Positions 1-7,183 of a stretch of DNA of 64,000 nt are shown piece by piece; position 1 is the stretch's first letter, and each line of letters begins with the position of its first letter. The notes below the pieces were generated by a model. The model saw only the letters and a program-made list of their open reading frames with translations, ran no database searches and was not told the DNA's origin. The translations under genes and the position numbers were made by a program. The stretch comes from Methylobacterium amylolyticum (GTDB lineage Bacteria > Pseudomonadota > Alphaproteobacteria > Rhizobiales > Beijerinckiaceae), in assembly GCF_030700245.1 (NCBI RefSeq), contig NZ_JAUYZI010000001.1, forward strand, positions 267,549-331,548, read 5' to 3'.

Positions 1-106
1 CCCGCAGCGAGACGTTGCCCGAGGTCCCGCGGTTGAGCCCCGCCGCGTCCAGCGCCCGCGCCGCCGCGACCACGCTCTCCCGCGCGACCCTGTCGTCCCC
101 GTCCAT
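1..106 (-). CDS. Class II aldolase/adducin family protein, N-terminal fragment
   Basis: Only the first 35 codons are inside the window; the gene runs off the left edge. The minus-strand peptide starts MDGDDRVARESVV and contains GLNRGTSGNVSLR. This resembles the N-terminal phosphate-binding loop of zinc-dependent class II aldolases of the fuculose-phosphate and ribulose-phosphate epimerase group, which act on sugar phosphates. The ATG at 106 is preceded by a good Shine-Dalgarno (GGGAGGCGGGCT), which supports the start. The substrate cannot be told from this piece. It is divergent from the HD-GYP gene. Confidence 0.7.
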   Translation of the reverse strand, partial: MDGDDRVARESVVAAARALDAAGLNRGTSGNVSLR

Positions 107-342
107 AGCCCGCCTCCCGGTCAGTCCCGTCCCGGTACGCGCGATGGGCCGCCGCCGTAAAGACGCCGCCCCCCGGCCCGCCCGCACGGACGCGTCCGTG
201 GGAGCACCGTTCGGGCGTCCGTCGAAGCGGGTTCGTTCGAGCCTGTCGGTCACCGATCGCGCGCCGCAGGGTTAACGGTTCGCTCAAACGTTCCTGGCAT
301 GGTTGACGGAACGTTGATCCTGCGAGAACGGGAGCGTCCGCG

Positions 343-1416
343 TTGGCGCCGGGCGAGAAACCCCGAGACACGGACGGCCCGTTCGTCCTGATGCTCTCCG
401 ACCGGCCGGCCGAGCGGTCGGCCCTGGAGCGGGCCGTCGCCCTGGTGATGGCGTGCCGGGCGCCGTCGCCCGGCGCCGGGCTTCCGGCGGAGCGGCCGCA
501 CCTCGTCGTGCTCGATCTGCCGGATGCGCAGCGCGCAGCGCTCGAACCGGCGCTGGACTGGCCCGGCCCGCCCGTTCCGCGCCTCGTCCTCGCCCGCAGC
601 GCGCCGGGGGCGTCGGCCTCGCACATCCGCGTCCTCCCGGTCGCGGCCCCGCGCCAGATCGTGCTCGCCAACGTCTTCGCGATGATCGAGGCGGAGACGC
701 GCTCGGTCGAGGCGCGGGACCGGCGCCTGCGCGCGAGCAACGCCGCCGCCACGGCGATCGTCGCCGAACTGTTCGACAGCGCCGCGCTCGGCGCCGGCCT
801 CCAGCAGACCGACCTCGACCGCGGCACCGGCATCGTGCTCGCCGCCGTGTCCGAGGTCGGCATCTCCGCCTGGCTCGCGGAGGTCTGGCGGCACGATGCC
901 GGCGTCTACCAGCACACGCTCAGCGTGGCGGGCTACGCCTCCGCCTTCGGGGCGCGGATCGGCCTCGCCCGCGCCGACCTCGCGCGCCTCGCCCGCTCGG
1001 CGCTGCTGCACGATATCGGCAAGGCCCGCATTCCGACCGAGATCCTGAACAAGCCCGGCCGCCTCGATCCGGCCGAGCAGCGGCTCATGCGCCGCCACCC
1101 GGAGATCGGCGCCGCACTCCTCGCGGCGCAGGGCGGTTTCGAGCCGGCGGTGATCGACGTGGTCCGCCACCACCACGAGCGCCTCGACGGCACCGGCTAC
1201 CCGGACGGGCTCGCGGGCGCCGCGGTGTCCGACGCCGTGCGGATCGTCGCGATCTGCGACGTGTTCTCGGCGCTCACCGAGCGGCGCGCCTACCGGCAGC
1301 CGGCGACCGCCGCCGAGGCGCTGGCGATCATGACCGATGCGCGGGGCCATCTCGACCCGGACCTGCTGCGGGCCTTCGCCCCGGCGGTCCTGGGCATCGC
1401 CGCCCTCGCCGCCTGA
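343..1416 (+). CDS. HD-GYP domain phosphohydrolase with degenerate receiver-like N-terminus
   Basis: This 357-residue protein starts at a TTG with GGGAG upstream. Residues 1-110 look like a degraded response-regulator receiver (HLVVLDLPD). The second half is an HD-GYP domain: H223-D224 in LLHDIGKARIP, then HHHERLDGTGYPDG with G285-Y286-P287. HD-GYP proteins usually hydrolyse cyclic di-GMP, so a role in lowering this messenger is likely. The HD pair and the GYP motif are intact. No transmembrane segment is seen, so it should be cytosolic. It stands alone between a divergent aldolase and a lipoprotein gene 136 bp downstream. Confidence 0.85.
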   Translation: MAPGEKPRDTDGPFVLMLSDRPAERSALERAVALVMACRAPSPGAGLPAERPHLVVLDLPDAQRAALEPALDWPGPPVPRLVLARSAPGASASHIRVLPVAAPRQIVLANVFAMIEAETRSVEARDRRLRASNAAATAIVAELFDSAALGAGLQQTDLDRGTGIVLAAVSEVGISAWLAEVWRHDAGVYQHTLSVAGYASAFGARIGLARADLARLARSALLHDIGKARIPTEILNKPGRLDPAEQRLMRRHPEIGAALLAAQGGFEPAVIDVVRHHHERLDGTGYPDGLAGAAVSDAVRIVAICDVFSALTERRAYRQPATAAEALAIMTDARGHLDPDLLRAFAPAVLGIAALAA

Positions 1417-1431
1417 TTGTTTTCGGTTTTA

Positions 1432-1453
1432 GCCGTGGCCGGGGTGCCACGGC
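1432..1453. other. Hairpin after the HD-GYP gene
   Basis: GCCGTGGC (1432-1439) pairs perfectly with GCCACGGC (1446-1453) across a six-base loop. It lies 15 bp after the HD-GYP stop. No T-run follows on the plus strand, so a classic intrinsic terminator is not supported; it may simply be an mRNA 3'-end hairpin. Confidence 0.3.
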
Positions 1454-1552
1454 CCGCGGGCGTCGCGTCGGCGCCCGTCGTCCCGCCGCGGTTTCGCCGC
1501 AACCGCCCCGGAGGGAGCGCCCTCTCTTCCCGGACAGCGGAACTCCTGCCCC

Positions 1553-2047
1553 GTGCCGAAGCCGTTCGCGCCCCTCGCCGCCCTCCTCCTTGTGATGCTC
1601 GCCGGATGCGGCAGCCTGCCCTTCACCGCCGAGCGGACGCCGGAGACGACGACCCACACCGCGATCCTCGACGAGGTCGCCGCCGCGGCCGCGATCTCGG
1701 CGTACCGCGTCCAGCACGGGCTGAGCCCGGTGATCGTCGATCCGGCGCTGGTGAAGGCCGCCGCCTTCCAGGCGGGCAACAACGCCCGGCACGGGCAGCT
1801 CAGCCACGAGGTCGGCGGCAGCTTCACGTCGCGCATGGCCGCGGCAGGGCTCGCCAGGTCCTGGGCGGCGGAGAACCTCAGCGCCGGCTCCGAGAGCTTC
1901 GAGCAGGTGCTCGCCCGCTGGAAGGCCTCGCCCGAGCACAACCGCAACATGCTGCTCCCGCAGATCCGCCGGATCGGCGTCGCCCGGGTCGACGCGCCGG
2001 GCACCCGCTACAAGCGGTTCTGGGCCCTGGTGATGGCCGGCGCCTGA
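1553..2047 (+). CDS. CAP (SCP/PR-1-like) domain lipoprotein
   Basis: A 164-residue protein with a lipoprotein signal: a hydrophobic stretch ending LVMLAGC with the lipidation cysteine at residue 19. The rest is a bacterial CAP/SCP domain: AISAYRVQHGLSPV, then NNARHGQLSHE, AAENLSAG and the SPEHNRNML motif near the C-terminus. Bacterial CAP proteins are secreted or envelope-attached and their biochemical role is mostly unknown. The start is a GTG at 1553. It ends 7 bp from the convergent alpha/beta hydrolase gene. Confidence 0.85.
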   Translation: MPKPFAPLAALLLVMLAGCGSLPFTAERTPETTTHTAILDEVAAAAAISAYRVQHGLSPVIVDPALVKAAAFQAGNNARHGQLSHEVGGSFTSRMAAAGLARSWAAENLSAGSESFEQVLARWKASPEHNRNMLLPQIRRIGVARVDAPGTRYKRFWALVMAGA

Positions 2048-2054
2048 GCGGCGC

Positions 2055-2945
2055 TCAGAGCGCGACCCGCGTCAGGAACGCGCGCATCCGCGCCGCGATC
2101 GCGTCCGCCGCCTCGTCGAGCGGGAAGTGCCCGGCATCGAGCCGGTGCACCTCGGCCTCGGGCATGTCGCGGAGATAGGCCGCCGCCGCGGCTTCCAGGA
2201 AGGACGGGTCGTAGCGGCCCCACAGCACCTGGGTCGGCGGCCGGTGCGCCCGCAGCCACGCCTGCCACGCCGGGTAGGCCGCGACGTTGGTGCGGTAATC
2301 GTAGAACAGCTCGGTCTGGATCTCCGCCTGCCCCGGCTGGGCGAGGAAGCGGATCTCGTCGGTCCACAGGTCGGGATCGTAGCGCTCGGGATGCGGGCTG
2401 GTGCCGACGTGCCGCTGGCGGGTCGCCTCCGGCGACAGGAAGTTCGCCCGCAGCGCCGCCTCGTGCGCCGCCCGGTCGGCCCAGAACGCCCGGCGCGCGT
2501 CCCAGAGCGGCCCGAGCCCGTCGGCGTGCGCCACCGCGTTCTGGACCACGAGGGCGGCGACGCGCTCCGGGTGGGCCAGCGCCAGCCGGAAGCCGACCGG
2601 GCCGCCGTAATCCTGCATCACGAGGACGTAGCGCGTCAGCCCGAGCGCCCGGGTGAAGCCGTCGACGATCTCGGCGAGGCCGTCGAACGTGTAGGCGAAG
2701 GCGGCCGGATCCGGCCAGTCGCTGTGGCCGAAGCCGGGATAGTCCGGGGCGACCAGCCGCCAGCGGTCGGACAGGCGGGCGAACAGCGGCTCCCACATCC
2801 GCGAGGACGACGGGAAGCCGTGCAGGCACAGCAGGACCGGCGCCTCCGGCGGACCGGCCTCTCGGTAGAGCACCGACAGGCCCGCGACCGCGACGCGACC
2901 GTAGGTCGTGCGCCGCGCGGGATCCGGGGATGGAGAAGACGCCAT
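2055..2945 (-). CDS. Alpha/beta hydrolase, haloalkane dehalogenase/epoxide hydrolase-like
   Basis: 296 residues with a full alpha/beta-hydrolase layout. HGFPSSSRMW (42-51) carries the oxyanion His-Gly. The nucleophile elbow VMQDYGGPVGF gives an aspartate nucleophile (D112), as in haloalkane dehalogenases, epoxide hydrolases and fluoroacetate dehalogenases rather than serine esterases. The likely acid is D246 in WGRYDPSF and the base is H273 in AGHFPLDE. A cap region lies at about 140-220. No signal peptide is seen. The natural substrate is unknown. It is transcribed in the same direction as the DUF805 gene 25 bp upstream. Confidence 0.85.
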   Translation of the reverse strand: MASSPSPDPARRTTYGRVAVAGLSVLYREAGPPEAPVLLCLHGFPSSSRMWEPLFARLSDRWRLVAPDYPGFGHSDWPDPAAFAYTFDGLAEIVDGFTRALGLTRYVLVMQDYGGPVGFRLALAHPERVAALVVQNAVAHADGLGPLWDARRAFWADRAAHEAALRANFLSPEATRQRHVGTSPHPERYDPDLWTDEIRFLAQPGQAEIQTELFYDYRTNVAAYPAWQAWLRAHRPPTQVLWGRYDPSFLEAAAAAYLRDMPEAEVHRLDAGHFPLDEAADAIAARMRAFLTRVAL

Positions 2946-2969
2946 CGTCGCCTCGGATGAAAGGTGCGC

Positions 2970-3785
2970 TCAACGCGCCGTGACGGCTCGCCGTCTCCTG
3001 TACGCAGCGCGCGCGCACCGCAACAGGAACGCGCCGACCGCCAACGACAGGATGCCCCCTGCGACGGCGATCGACCACGTTCGGTCGACGACACCGCTCC
3101 CGTATGACGAGAGGGTCATCACGAAGACGCCCAGCAGGAGCAGTCCGAAGCCGCTCAGAACCAGCCCGAACCAGAACAGCAGGAACCAGGTCGGGGTCCG
3201 AAGCGCTTCGATCCAGACCTGGACCTTGTCGACGGTCCTTTCCCGGCTCTCGCCGTCCGCGGATCGGGGCGATCCGGCGCCACCGGAGGACGGTGCCGTC
3301 GCGCCCTGGCTAGAGCCGTTCCCGATCGCGTTGCAATCGTGCACGGCTCTAAGTCCTTGTTTTGACGCGCTCTCTTTCGCCGAACCGGCATCCACTTCGG
3401 CGGAGAGCGCTCCAAGACCTGCCGATCCGGGGGCGGCAGGTCCGAAGCGGTTGGGCTCCGTGCCGCCGCGCACGCGGAAGACCAGCCCCCAATTGGGCGG
3501 CCAGAGGATGGTCCACCCCGAACGATCGAGGTCGTGGAGCCGCCGGACCACCAGGGCGAGGAAGGGCAGGACGTGGACCAGTCCCACAGTGAGCCGAACG
3601 CCCCTGAAACCGGGCCACACGAGGCCGCCGAGGCGGTCGGCGCCGAGGGCGATCAGGTACAGGAGGAGGCAGGCGTAGAAGAAGGCCGAGAGCTGCTCGC
3701 GCGGGCTGCGGCCGCCAAACACGGCGTAGCGACGCATGGTCCGGATGTAGCCGTCCCGCAGCCACGCGGCAGTGTCGGAGATCAC
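2970..3785 (-). CDS. DUF805 family membrane protein carrying an in-frame palindromic repeat
   Basis: 271 residues. The N-terminal 115 residues match DUF805 (RRYAVFGGRSPREQL, then VVRRLHDLDRSGW and VRGGTEPNRFGP), with two to three membrane segments. A second pair of hydrophobic segments lies near 195-260 (FLLFWFGLVLSG and IAVAGGILSLAVG). Between them, at about residues 125-158, is a low-complexity linker encoded by a palindromic repeat (3312-3412) that keeps the reading frame. DUF805 function is unknown. The insert could be tolerated because it falls in a cytoplasmic or periplasmic loop. Alternatively the gene is decaying, but no stop codon has appeared. Confidence 0.75.
   Translation of the reverse strand: MISDTAAWLRDGYIRTMRRYAVFGGRSPREQLSAFFYACLLLYLIALGADRLGGLVWPGFRGVRLTVGLVHVLPFLALVVRRLHDLDRSGWTILWPPNWGLVFRVRGGTEPNRFGPAAPGSAGLGALSAEVDAGSAKESASKQGLRAVHDCNAIGNGSSQGATAPSSGGAGSPRSADGESRERTVDKVQVWIEALRTPTWFLLFWFGLVLSGFGLLLLGVFVMTLSSYGSGVVDRTWSIAVAGGILSLAVGAFLLRCARAAYRRRRAVTAR
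3312..3412. repeat. Two-hairpin palindromic repeat, copy 1, inside the DUF805 gene
   Basis: Two adjacent palindromes. AGAGCCGT (3312-3319) pairs with ACGGCTCT (3343-3350). Then GCGCTCTC-TTT-CGCCGAA (3367-3384) pairs with TTCGGCGGAGAGCGC (3396-3410), with a three-base bulge. The second palindrome recurs at 3920-3963 and 5017-5060, and half of it at 52065-52083. The shape recalls the short intergenic mosaic elements of rhizobia (RIME-like), but I could not compare it with any database. Confidence 0.75.
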
Positions 3786-3919
3786 GACCTGCGGCCACGC
3801 CCGGATCGCCAGCCGACCCGCATCTCAGAGCCCCCCGCCTCGCGCCGTATCGTCGTCCGGCGCCGCGCCGAAGCGTAGCACGATCGGACGGCGCGTACCG
3901 CCTGCGGCGTCCGGCCGGA

Positions 3920-3963
3920 GCGCTCTCCGCCGAAGTAAATGGCGGTTCGGCGACAGAGGGCGC
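3920..3963. repeat. Palindromic repeat, copy 2
   Basis: GCGCTCTCCGCCGAA (3920-3934) pairs with TTCGGCGACAGAGGGCGC (3946-3963). It is the same family as the second palindrome of copy 1, in inverted orientation. It lies in the 203-bp gap between the DUF805 start and the beta-helix stop, 26 bp from the latter. No gene is visible in that gap. Confidence 0.7.
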
Positions 3964-3988
3964 GGCTCCGGACCGCCCGAATGCCGCC

Positions 3989-4960
3989 CTACTCGGTGCG
4001 GTTGGGCTCGACGGTGTTGCCGGTGGCGTTGTCCGCGTCGTCGATGCTGCTGCCGAACGGGTAGCCCGCATCCTGCCCGCAATACAGCCGCCAGCCGCCA
4101 CGGGCGTTGACGACCACCGGGCGGCCGAGGAAGCCGCCGCCCCGGAAGGTGTTGCCGGTGACCGTGTTGTCGGAGGGCGTCTGGTGGCGCACCGTGCCGC
4201 CCTCGCCGCAATTGCGGTAGAGGTGCACGCCGTCCCGGCCGCCCAGCGCGACGCGGTTGCCGGTGATGCGGTTGCGGGCCGAGCCGTCGACCGCGACGAT
4301 CTCCCGGCCCGTGGCGGTCGCGATGTCGTTGTCGAGGATCGCGTTGTCGGCGCTCTCGGCGTCGAGGTAGATCGCGGTCGATTCGGAGCGCCCGTCGAGC
4401 CGCGAGTCCCGAAGCGTGAACCCGGTGACGCCGGGGCCGAGATAGACCGGGATGTGGCCGAAGGCGGTGATCGTCGAATCGCGGAGGGTCACCCGCGCGG
4501 GCGCGGCGTCTTGGGCGCGCTCGGTGTGGCCGGGGCCGTGGGAGGACAGGCGCACCGCCTCGCCCTGGCCGTTGAGACCCATGCCCCAGACCCGGACGTG
4601 GCCCAGGATCGTGCAATTCTGGATGGTCACGTCCTCGGGACGGTCCCAGCGGCCGGACCGGCCCGCGGGCGGGCGCGAGCGGACCTCGACGGCGAAGGCG
4701 AGGAGGCCCGCCCCCGGCCCCGGCCCGATCGTCGCCCCGTCGCAGTCGAGCGTGACGCCCGAGGCCCGCGATCCCTCCAGGAGGATCCGCCGGGTGACGC
4801 GGTCCCCCGGTCCGAGGCGCAGGCTGCACGTCAGGCTCACCGCGTCGTCGCCGGGCCGGGCGGGGGCCAGCGCCCGGGCCCGGATCGCCGGGTCGCAGGG
4901 CGGGGCGGCGACGGTGCGGACGAGGGCGGGGGGCGCGGGCGGCGGGGCGAGGACGGGCAT
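3989..4960 (-). CDS. Right-handed parallel beta-helix repeat protein
   Basis: 323 residues from the chosen ATG at 4960 (preceded by AGGGCAGGGCG). Repeated strand-turn units such as ESADNAILDNDIAT, RNRITGNRVALGGRDG and SDNTVTGNTFRGG mark a parallel beta-helix like NosD or pectate-lyase-type carbohydrate-acting proteins. The reading frame stays open upstream, and an alternative ATG at 5041 lies inside a palindromic repeat. No convincing signal peptide is visible from either start although such proteins are usually exported, so the repeat may have replaced the original N-terminus. The substrate is unknown. It lies downstream of recJ. Confidence 0.7.
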   Translation of the reverse strand: MPVLAPPPAPPALVRTVAAPPCDPAIRARALAPARPGDDAVSLTCSLRLGPGDRVTRRILLEGSRASGVTLDCDGATIGPGPGAGLLAFAVEVRSRPPAGRSGRWDRPEDVTIQNCTILGHVRVWGMGLNGQGEAVRLSSHGPGHTERAQDAAPARVTLRDSTITAFGHIPVYLGPGVTGFTLRDSRLDGRSESTAIYLDAESADNAILDNDIATATGREIVAVDGSARNRITGNRVALGGRDGVHLYRNCGEGGTVRHQTPSDNTVTGNTFRGGGFLGRPVVVNARGGWRLYCGQDAGYPFGSSIDDADNATGNTVEPNRTE

Positions 4961-5002
4961 CGCCCTGCCCTGCGCGGGCGCCGCGGCGATTTGGAGGCTG
5001 GG

Positions 5003-5063
5003 AGCCGTGTTCCGACGGGCTCTCTTTCGCCGAACCGCCATCCACGTCGGCGCAGGGCGCTCT
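5003..5063. repeat. Palindromic repeat, copy 3, abutting the recJ stop codon
   Basis: GGGCTCTCTTTCGCCGAA (5017-5034) pairs imperfectly with TCGGCGCAGGGCGC (5047-5060). A degenerate version of the first hairpin of copy 1 (AGCCGT...CGGGCT) begins at 5003. Its right end overlaps the recJ stop codon (5062-5064), and it spans the upstream start candidate of the beta-helix gene. Confidence 0.7.
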
Positions 5064-6870
5064 AATCCGCGGGCGCGAGATCCACGATCCGCACCTGTGC
5101 CCGCTCGGCGCCGCGCCAGCGGTCGCAGGACAGGGTGCCGGCCACGTGCATCTCGCGGCCGATATTGCCGAGGATCGCCCGGCCGAGCGGGCGCTCGGCG
5201 GCGCGGAAGCAGATCGCGCCGACCGCCTGCCCGTCGCGGCTGCGCAGGCGCGCCCGGACGTGTCCCGAGCCGACGACGCCCGCGTCGACGATCCGGTGCC
5301 GGGCCAGGGCGAAGACCGGCTCCGGCGCCCCCTGCCCGAACGGGCCGGCCCGCTGGATGAGGCGCACCGTCTCGGCGGTGGCGCCGCCGGCGCTGAGGCC
5401 GCCGTCGATCAGCAGCGCGTCCGCCTCCCGCGCCCGCACCACCGCCGCCGCGAGCGTTTCCGACAGGTGCGTGGCGAACGCGGACAGCGCCTCGGACCGC
5501 AGGGTGACGCCCGCCGCCATGGCGTGGCCGCCGCCCTTGGCGGCGAGCCCGGCCTCGACGCAGGCCCGCACCGCCAGCCCGAGATCGGCGCCGGGGATCG
5601 AGCGCCCGGAACCCGTGGCGGTGCCGTCCGGCCGCAGGGCGAAGGCGAAGCTCGGGCGGCCGAACCGCTCCTTGAGCCGCGCCGCGACCAGCCCGACCAC
5701 GCCCGGGTGCCACGCGGCGCTGCCGGTGACGAGCACGGGGCGGGACGGATCCTCGGTGAGCGCCCGGTCCATCTCGGCCTCGGCCTCGGCCACCGCCTGC
5801 GCCTCGATCGCCTGACGCTCGCGGTTCAGCCGGTCGAGATCGGCGGCGATGCGCGCGGCCTCGATCCCGTCGACCGTGGTGAGCAGCCGGGCGCCGAGGC
5901 TCGAATCGCCGATCCGCCCGCCCGCGTTGATGCGGGGCCCGAGCACGAAGCCGAGGTGCCACGCCTCGGGAGGCTCGGCGAGCGAGGCGGCGTCGAGCAG
6001 CGCGGCGAGCCCGGTGCGTCCGCGGCCGCGCATCACCGTCAGCCCCTGCGTGACGAAGGCGCGGTTGAGGCCCACCAGCGGCACCACGTCGGCGACGGTG
6101 GCGAGCGCCACGAGGTCGAGGGCGTCGGTCAGTCGCGGTTCGGGCCGCCCAGGTCCGAACCAGCCCTCCGCGCGCAGGGCGCGGTTCAGGGCGGCGAGCG
6201 TCAGGAAGACGATCCCGGCGGCGCAGAGATGGCCGAGGCCGGACAGGTCGTCCAGGCGGTTGGGGTTCACCACGGCGCGCGCCGGCGGCAGCGCCTCCGA
6301 GGCGGCGTGGTGATCGAGGACGATCACGTCGAGGCCGGATTTCTCCGCCTCCTCCAGGGGGCCGTGGCCGCTGGTGCCGCAATCGACGCAGACCAGCAGG
6401 CTCGCCCCCTCGGCGGCGAGCGCGGTGATCGCCGCGACGTTCGGGCCGTAGCCCTCGGTGATCCGGTCGGGGATGTGGACCGGCGCGGTGAGGCCGAGGC
6501 CGCGCAGGTACTCGGCGAGCATCGCCGCGCTCGCCGCCCCGTCCACGTCGTAGTCGCCGAAGATCGCCACCGTCTCGCCCCGCCGCACGGCGCGCACCAG
6601 CCGGCGCACGGCGGCGTCCATGTCGAGCAGCGTGCTCGGATCGGGCATCAGGTCGCGCAGGCGCGGGGCGAGATGGGCCGCCGCCGCCTCCGGCACGACC
6701 CCGCGCCCCGCGAGCACCCGGGCGAGCAGCTCGGGCAGGCCGTGGGCCTGGACCATGTGGGCGATGCGGTTCTGGACCTCGGCCCCGCCGCAGCGCTCGG
6801 CCCAGCGGCGGCCGCTGACGGACCGGGCCACGCCGAGGAAGGGGGCTGTCGGGGCTGAGGCGGCGGACAC
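5062..6870 (-). CDS. recJ: Single-stranded-DNA-specific 5'-3' exonuclease RecJ
   Basis: 602 residues, the usual RecJ size. The DHH phosphoesterase core is intact: D106-Y-D-V-D110-G metal motif, VDCGTSGHG, the DHH motif VLDHHAAS near 185, then DLVALATVADVVPL. The DHHA1 domain carries the GGGHAMAAG signature, and a C-terminal OB-like domain follows. RecJ degrades single-stranded DNA in the RecF recombination pathway and in mismatch and base-excision repair. The gene is monocistronic-looking; its stop codon touches a palindromic repeat. Confidence 0.95.
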   Translation of the reverse strand: MSAASAPTAPFLGVARSVSGRRWAERCGGAEVQNRIAHMVQAHGLPELLARVLAGRGVVPEAAAAHLAPRLRDLMPDPSTLLDMDAAVRRLVRAVRRGETVAIFGDYDVDGAASAAMLAEYLRGLGLTAPVHIPDRITEGYGPNVAAITALAAEGASLLVCVDCGTSGHGPLEEAEKSGLDVIVLDHHAASEALPPARAVVNPNRLDDLSGLGHLCAAGIVFLTLAALNRALRAEGWFGPGRPEPRLTDALDLVALATVADVVPLVGLNRAFVTQGLTVMRGRGRTGLAALLDAASLAEPPEAWHLGFVLGPRINAGGRIGDSSLGARLLTTVDGIEAARIAADLDRLNRERQAIEAQAVAEAEAEMDRALTEDPSRPVLVTGSAAWHPGVVGLVAARLKERFGRPSFAFALRPDGTATGSGRSIPGADLGLAVRACVEAGLAAKGGGHAMAAGVTLRSEALSAFATHLSETLAAAVVRAREADALLIDGGLSAGGATAETVRLIQRAGPFGQGAPEPVFALARHRIVDAGVVGSGHVRARLRSRDGQAVGAICFRAAERPLGRAILGNIGREMHVAGTLSCDRWRGAERAQVRIVDLAPAD

Positions 6871-6920
6871 GGGGGCATCCTATAGCGCGTGTCCGTGGGA
6901 AGCGTGAGCGACCACGACCT

Positions 6921-7094
6921 TCCTTCTCACCTCTGCGGGAGAAGGTGGCCCGCGCAGCGGGTCGGATGAGGGGAGCGACGGTGCGGGACGGCGCGCGCGG
7001 CATCGACGCACGCGACCACGCCTGAAACGGGGCTCCCCTCTCCCGACCCCTGATCACGCAGGGGCCACCCTCCCCCGCAGAGGGGGGAGGGAGC
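6921..7094. repeat. ~170-bp large palindromic element, intergenic copy
   Basis: This fills most of the 313-bp gap between recJ and pntB. The left arm (about 6921-6976, with CTGCGGGAGAAGGTGGCC and GATGAGGGGAGC) is the reverse complement, with some mismatches, of the right arm (about 7031-7094, with GCTCCCCTCTCCCGACCC and CCCCGCAGAGGGGGGAGG). Each arm also folds on itself. A clearly related copy lies at 46462-46636, inside a coding sequence. No gene is visible in the gap. Confidence 0.75.
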
Positions 7095-7183
7095 ACGGCG
7101 AGCTTCCTCGATGTCGGAGTTCAAACGAAGTGGGGCGGGCATCGCTGCCCGCCCCACCCGGATCCACAGACGTCCGAAAAAAA

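Noticed and set aside
1432..1453. Hairpin after the HD-GYP gene considered as an intrinsic terminator
   Set aside because: The T-rich tract precedes the stem on the plus strand instead of following it.
3989..7096. A 1035-codon minus-strand open frame spanning the beta-helix gene and recJ
   Set aside because: Only the last 323 codons read as a protein. The rest is the off-frame of recJ and of the palindrome, with Arg/Gly/Pro-rich shadow composition typical of high-GC DNA.
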